A stretch of 9,955 nt of DNA from Streptomyces sp. NRRL WC-3549 (GTDB taxonomy: Bacteria; Actinomycetota; Actinomycetes; Streptomycetales; Streptomycetaceae): contig NZ_KL585423.1 of NCBI RefSeq assembly GCF_000721935.1, positions 168,157 to 178,111 of the forward strand, in the 5' to 3' direction. The notes below the pieces were generated by a model that worked only from the letters and a program-made list of their open reading frames with translations, did not search any database and was not told where the DNA came from. The position numbers were made by a program, and so were the translations under genes. Of the stretch, positions 7,006 through 9,955 are shown piece after piece (positions within the stretch are counted from its first letter, which is position 1; every line of letters starts with the position of its first letter).

Positions 7006-8811
7006 TCAGACGGCGCCGGTGCGGGCGCGCAGGACTTCGCCGACGGACGTCTCGCGCCACTGCTTCAGCAGTTCGTGGAAGGCGACGGCGCCGTGCGGGT
7101 AGGCGTTCGCGCTGTTCGGCCGGCCGAGACCCTCCCGGTTGTAGTAGCCGGGGGTGCACTCGGCGTGGAACCACTCGTGGTCGGGGGCGTCCTTCGCCAG
7201 GACCGCGAGCCAGGCGTCCTCGGCCTCGGGGGACGGCTCGATGAGCGCGCCCGCGGCCTCGGCGGCCCCGACGAGGGCGGCGGCGTGGACGGCCTGCTCG
7301 TCGAGGACGTGTGAGAAGTTGACGCTGCTGGCGTTCTGCAGGGAGCCCAGGTGGATCAGGTTCGGGAAGCCGTTGCTGGTGAAGCCGTGCAGCGTACGGG
7401 GGCCCGACCGGCCCCATGTGGGCAGCAGTTCGGCGCCGCCCCGGCCGTGGACGGGAAGCCTTCCGGAGAAGATTCCGGATACCCCGACGGAGAAACCCGT
7501 GGCGAAGATCAGGCAGTCGAGCTCGTAGGCGGTGTCACCGACGACGACGCCGTGTTCGGTGACGCGCTCGATCCCATGGGTGTCCGCGGTGTCCACGAGG
7601 GAGACGTTGGCGCGGTTGAACGCCGGGTAGTAGAGGTCCGAGAACGTGGGGCGTTTGCAGGCGTACCGGTACCAGGGCTGGAGCTTTCGGGCCGTCTCCG
7701 GGTCGGTGACGTCCTGGACGACACGGGCGCGCAGCTCGTTCATCTTCGCGGCGTCGGCCGCCTCGTAGGCCTCCTCGAAGGCCGGTCCCCCCTCCTCGCG
7801 GCGGAAGCTCGGCAGGAGCTTCTCCAGAAGAGCGGCCGACGAGGTCCAGCCGTCCGCCACGAGGTCGCGGTCGGTGCTCTCGCCGGAGACGATGCTCAGG
7901 AAGTTCTCGCGGCGCGCCCGCGCCCAGCCCTCACCGCCGGCGCCGACGTCCTCGGCGGTGGTACGGCGGTTGGCGCGTACGTCCACGCTGGAGGGGGTGC
8001 GCTGGAAGACGTAGACGTGTCCGGCGTCCTCGGCGAGTTTCGGAATGACCTGGACACCGGTGGCACCGGTGCCGACGATGCCCACGCGCTTGCCCGCCAG
8101 ACCCGTCATGCCGCCGTCCGGGGTGCCGCCGGTGTAGGCGTAGTCCCAGCGCGAGGTGTGGAACGTGTGGCCCCGGAAGGTCTCGATGCCGGGGAGGCCG
8201 GGCAGCTTCGGCTCGGACAGGGTCCCGGTGGCGGTGACGACGTAGGTGGCGCGGAAGGTGTCACCGCGGTCCGTGGCCACGGTCCACGTCTCCGTCGCGT
8301 CGTCCCAGGTGAGCGAGGTGACGCCGGTGGAGAACAGGGCGTCGCGGTAGAGGCCGAAGGTCTGGGCGATGCGCACGGCGTGCCGGCGTATCTCGTCGCC
8401 GGGCGCGTACTTCCACTCCGGCACGTATCCGGTCTCGTCGAGCATCGGCAGGTAGACGTGCGACTCGATGTCGCAGTGGATGCCCGGGTAGCGGTTCCAG
8501 TACCACGTGCCGCCGAAGTCCCCGCCCTTCTCCACGACCCGGACGCGCTCCACGCCCTGCTGCCGCATCCGCGCCCCGGCGAGGATGCCGCCGAACCCGC
8601 CACCGACCACGGCGACGTCGACGGTGTCGTGCACCGCCTCGCGTTCACCCGTGCCCCGCGTGTACGGGTCCGCGGCGTAGTAGCCGAACTCGGCTTCCGT
8701 GCCGAGGTACTGGCGTGCCCCGTCGGGCCGTACGCGTCGCTCACGTTCGTGGCGGTAGCGCTCCCTCAGCGCGGTGAGCTCGTCGGTGCGCGGTTGCTGA
8801 GTGTCCGTCAT
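7006..8811 (-). CDS. Type I Baeyer-Villiger flavin monooxygenase
   Basis: The protein has 601 residues. After an N-terminal extension of about 60, an FAD Rossmann motif GGGFGG (70-75) is followed by GGTWYWNRYPG (100-110), typical of Baeyer-Villiger enzymes. The family fingerprint FxGxxxHTxxW(P/D) is intact as FRGHTFHTSRWD (212-223). A second Rossmann motif for NADPH, VGTGATG, lies at 246-252. Such enzymes insert oxygen next to a ketone carbonyl, giving esters or lactones, using NADPH and O2. The length and N-terminal extension resemble the larger cyclopentadecanone-monooxygenase-like group rather than the roughly 540-residue ones, so a large or cyclic ketone is possible, but substrate cannot be read from sequence. 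The ATG at 8811 has GAGG 8 bases upstream. It is divergent from a lactonase-like gene across a TetR-type operator. Confidence 0.92.
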   Translation of the reverse strand: MTDTQQPRTDELTALRERYRHERERRVRPDGARQYLGTEAEFGYYAADPYTRGTGEREAVHDTVDVAVVGGGFGGILAGARMRQQGVERVRVVEKGGDFGGTWYWNRYPGIHCDIESHVYLPMLDETGYVPEWKYAPGDEIRRHAVRIAQTFGLYRDALFSTGVTSLTWDDATETWTVATDRGDTFRATYVVTATGTLSEPKLPGLPGIETFRGHTFHTSRWDYAYTGGTPDGGMTGLAGKRVGIVGTGATGVQVIPKLAEDAGHVYVFQRTPSSVDVRANRRTTAEDVGAGGEGWARARRENFLSIVSGESTDRDLVADGWTSSAALLEKLLPSFRREEGGPAFEEAYEAADAAKMNELRARVVQDVTDPETARKLQPWYRYACKRPTFSDLYYPAFNRANVSLVDTADTHGIERVTEHGVVVGDTAYELDCLIFATGFSVGVSGIFSGRLPVHGRGGAELLPTWGRSGPRTLHGFTSNGFPNLIHLGSLQNASSVNFSHVLDEQAVHAAALVGAAEAAGALIEPSPEAEDAWLAVLAKDAPDHEWFHAECTPGYYNREGLGRPNSANAYPHGAVAFHELLKQWRETSVGEVLRARTGAV

Positions 8812-8882
8812 GTGGGGGGCCTCACTCCTGTCCTGCCGATCGGCCGCACCGAAGTGAGCGGCCGTCAACTACCGTAACCCCT

Positions 8883-8902
8883 ACCGGACAACGCTGTCCG
8901 GT
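8883..8902. promoter_or_regulatory. TetR-type operator, perfect 8-4-8 inverted repeat
   Basis: ACCGGACA (8883-8890) and TGTCCGGT (8895-8902) are perfectly inverted around ACGC. CGGACA/TGTCCG arms are a frequent operator form for actinobacterial TetR-family repressors. It lies in the 130-base gap between the monooxygenase and the lipoprotein, and could repress both. GTAACC (8874-8879) and GGTTAC (8900-8905) add a second, off-centre inverted pair. No clear -10/-35 hexamers were resolved. No TetR gene is in the window. Confidence 0.7.
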
Positions 8903-8941
8903 TACCCCGTGCACGAACCGACAGGAAGAGTGAGACCCCCC

Positions 8942-9955
8942 ATGCGACGACTTCCGACCCGGACCCTTGCCGCGCTCACCGCCATCGGCACCCTGGCCCT
9001 CACCGGATGCGGTACGGAGACGACGGCGGGCCCCGCCGGCGACAAGGCCACCGCCTCCGGTGCCGGCCGGACCATCCGCGCGCAGAAGCTCATGCAGGTG
9101 ACGAAGGTGCACGAAGAGACCGGGATGACCCTGCTGGAGGGACCGGTGTTCGACGAGGACGGCGGCCTGCTCCTCGTGGACGTCACCGCGCCCGCCGGGA
9201 AGCCGAAGGTGATGCGCGTGGACGTGGCCAGGAAGACGTCGCGCGCGGTCCACACGGACGACCGGGGCGCCTACACCTCGGCCCAGTTCAGCCCGTACGA
9301 CGGACGGCTCTACCTCACCGACTACGCCCACGGCGAGATCGTGAGCCTGGCCCCGGACGGGACCGATCCGCGCACCTTCTTCTCGGGCGAGGTCGACGGA
9401 GCACGGATGAACCCCGACGACCTCGCCTTCGACGAGGAGGGGAACCTGTACGTCAGCGACTCGCGGGGCCTGTCCGAGAGGAAGGCGCAGGGCCGCGTGG
9501 TGCGGATCGGGCGCGACGGCGAGGAGGCCACGGTGCTGGCCGACGAACTGGCCGCGACCAACGGCATCTCCTTCGACGCGGACTACCGCGGGCTGTGGTT
9601 CAGCGAACTCACCGAGAACCGGATCTCCTACCTGGGCCTCGACACGGAGGGCCGGGTGACGTCCAGGCACACCGCCGTCCGCGTCGACGGCGGGATCGCC
9701 CAGACCGACTCCATCGCCGTGGACGCGGACGGCAACCTCTACCTGGGACTCCACGGCCGGCCCGCGATGGCCGTGTACAGCCCGCACGGTGAGCGCCTGG
9801 CGACCGTCGAGGTCCCCGGCCGCGCCGAGGGGCTCGAATCGGCGACGAACGTGGCGATCACCCCCGGTGGGACCAAGGCGTACATGACCGTCAGCGGGCC
9901 CGCCGGCGGATACCTGTACACCTTCGACGCACCGGCGAAGGGCATCCGGCAGTCC
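8942..9955 (+). CDS. SMP-30/gluconolactonase-family lipoprotein (3' end outside window)
   Basis: An uninterrupted frame of 338 codons runs off the window end. The N-terminus is a lipoprotein signal: basic MRRLPTR, a hydrophobic stretch, and the lipobox L20-T-G-C23. The mature part is a beta-propeller of the SMP-30/gluconolactonase/LRE family, closest in pattern to Drp35-like lactonases. Candidate metal ligands are E66 (LLEGPVFD), D160 (NPDDLAFDEEGNLY), N207 (TNGISFD) and D256 (QTDSIAVD), so all four positions are filled. Such enzymes hydrolyse lactones using Ca or Zn. Being lipid-anchored it should act on the outer face of the membrane. The ATG at 8942 has GAG about 7 bases upstream (in TGAGACC). 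It is divergent from the Baeyer-Villiger enzyme, whose products can be lactones. Catalysis is inferred; some family members only bind ligands. Confidence 0.85.
   Translation, partial: MRRLPTRTLAALTAIGTLALTGCGTETTAGPAGDKATASGAGRTIRAQKLMQVTKVHEETGMTLLEGPVFDEDGGLLLVDVTAPAGKPKVMRVDVARKTSRAVHTDDRGAYTSAQFSPYDGRLYLTDYAHGEIVSLAPDGTDPRTFFSGEVDGARMNPDDLAFDEEGNLYVSDSRGLSERKAQGRVVRIGRDGEEATVLADELAATNGISFDADYRGLWFSELTENRISYLGLDTEGRVTSRHTAVRVDGGIAQTDSIAVDADGNLYLGLHGRPAMAVYSPHGERLATVEVPGRAEGLESATNVAITPGGTKAYMTVSGPAGGYLYTFDAPAKGIRQS

Overview
The window has the very high GC, third-position G/C bias, purine-rich ribosome binding sites and gene families (DevS/DevR-type two-component pair, Scr1/DUF5753 plus DUF397 pair) expected of Streptomyces or a close actinomycete. 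It looks like accessory, probably chromosome-arm, sequence. There are ten protein genes: the first is cut at its 5' end by the window edge and the last at its 3' end. I found no tRNA, rRNA, CRISPR array or insertion sequence.

Bases 1-5631 form a gas/redox-response module. A GAF-GAF histidine kinase of the DevS/DosT type (1-1410, +) is convergent with a DevR/DosR-type response regulator (1437-2180, -), and a short hairpin lies between them. Divergent from the regulator is a globin-ferredoxin reductase fusion (flavohemoglobin-like, 2510-3844, +). Its 3' end overlaps that of a VKOR-family disulfide-forming membrane protein (3795-4445, -). That gene is translationally coupled to an upstream SLOG-like gene (4442-4885, -). 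Divergent from this pair is a flavin split-barrel (pyridoxamine-5'-phosphate-oxidase-like) gene (5122-5631, +). Both divergent promoter regions carry the same 14-bp palindrome, GGGCC-N4-GGCCC: once at 2288-2301 and twice in tandem at 5026-5039 and 5041-5054. The 5-4-5 layout matches the mycobacterial DosR box (GGGAC-N4-GTCCC). I infer that the regulator in this window controls these genes in response to the heme-type sensor kinase.

Bases 5686-6719 (-) hold an XRE regulator of the Scr1/DUF5753 family and an overlapping DUF397 partner. This segment is visibly lower in GC than its flanks and looks like a separate insert.

Bases 7006-9955 hold a type I Baeyer-Villiger monooxygenase (7006-8811, -), followed by a strong hairpin, and a divergent SMP-30/gluconolactonase-family lipoprotein (8942 to the window end, +). 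Between them lies a perfect 8-4-8 inverted repeat resembling a TetR-family operator, although no TetR gene is present here. A ketone-to-lactone enzyme next to a putative lactonase suggests a catabolic or detoxification unit. The lipoprotein signal puts the second protein outside the membrane, so the two need not act in sequence.
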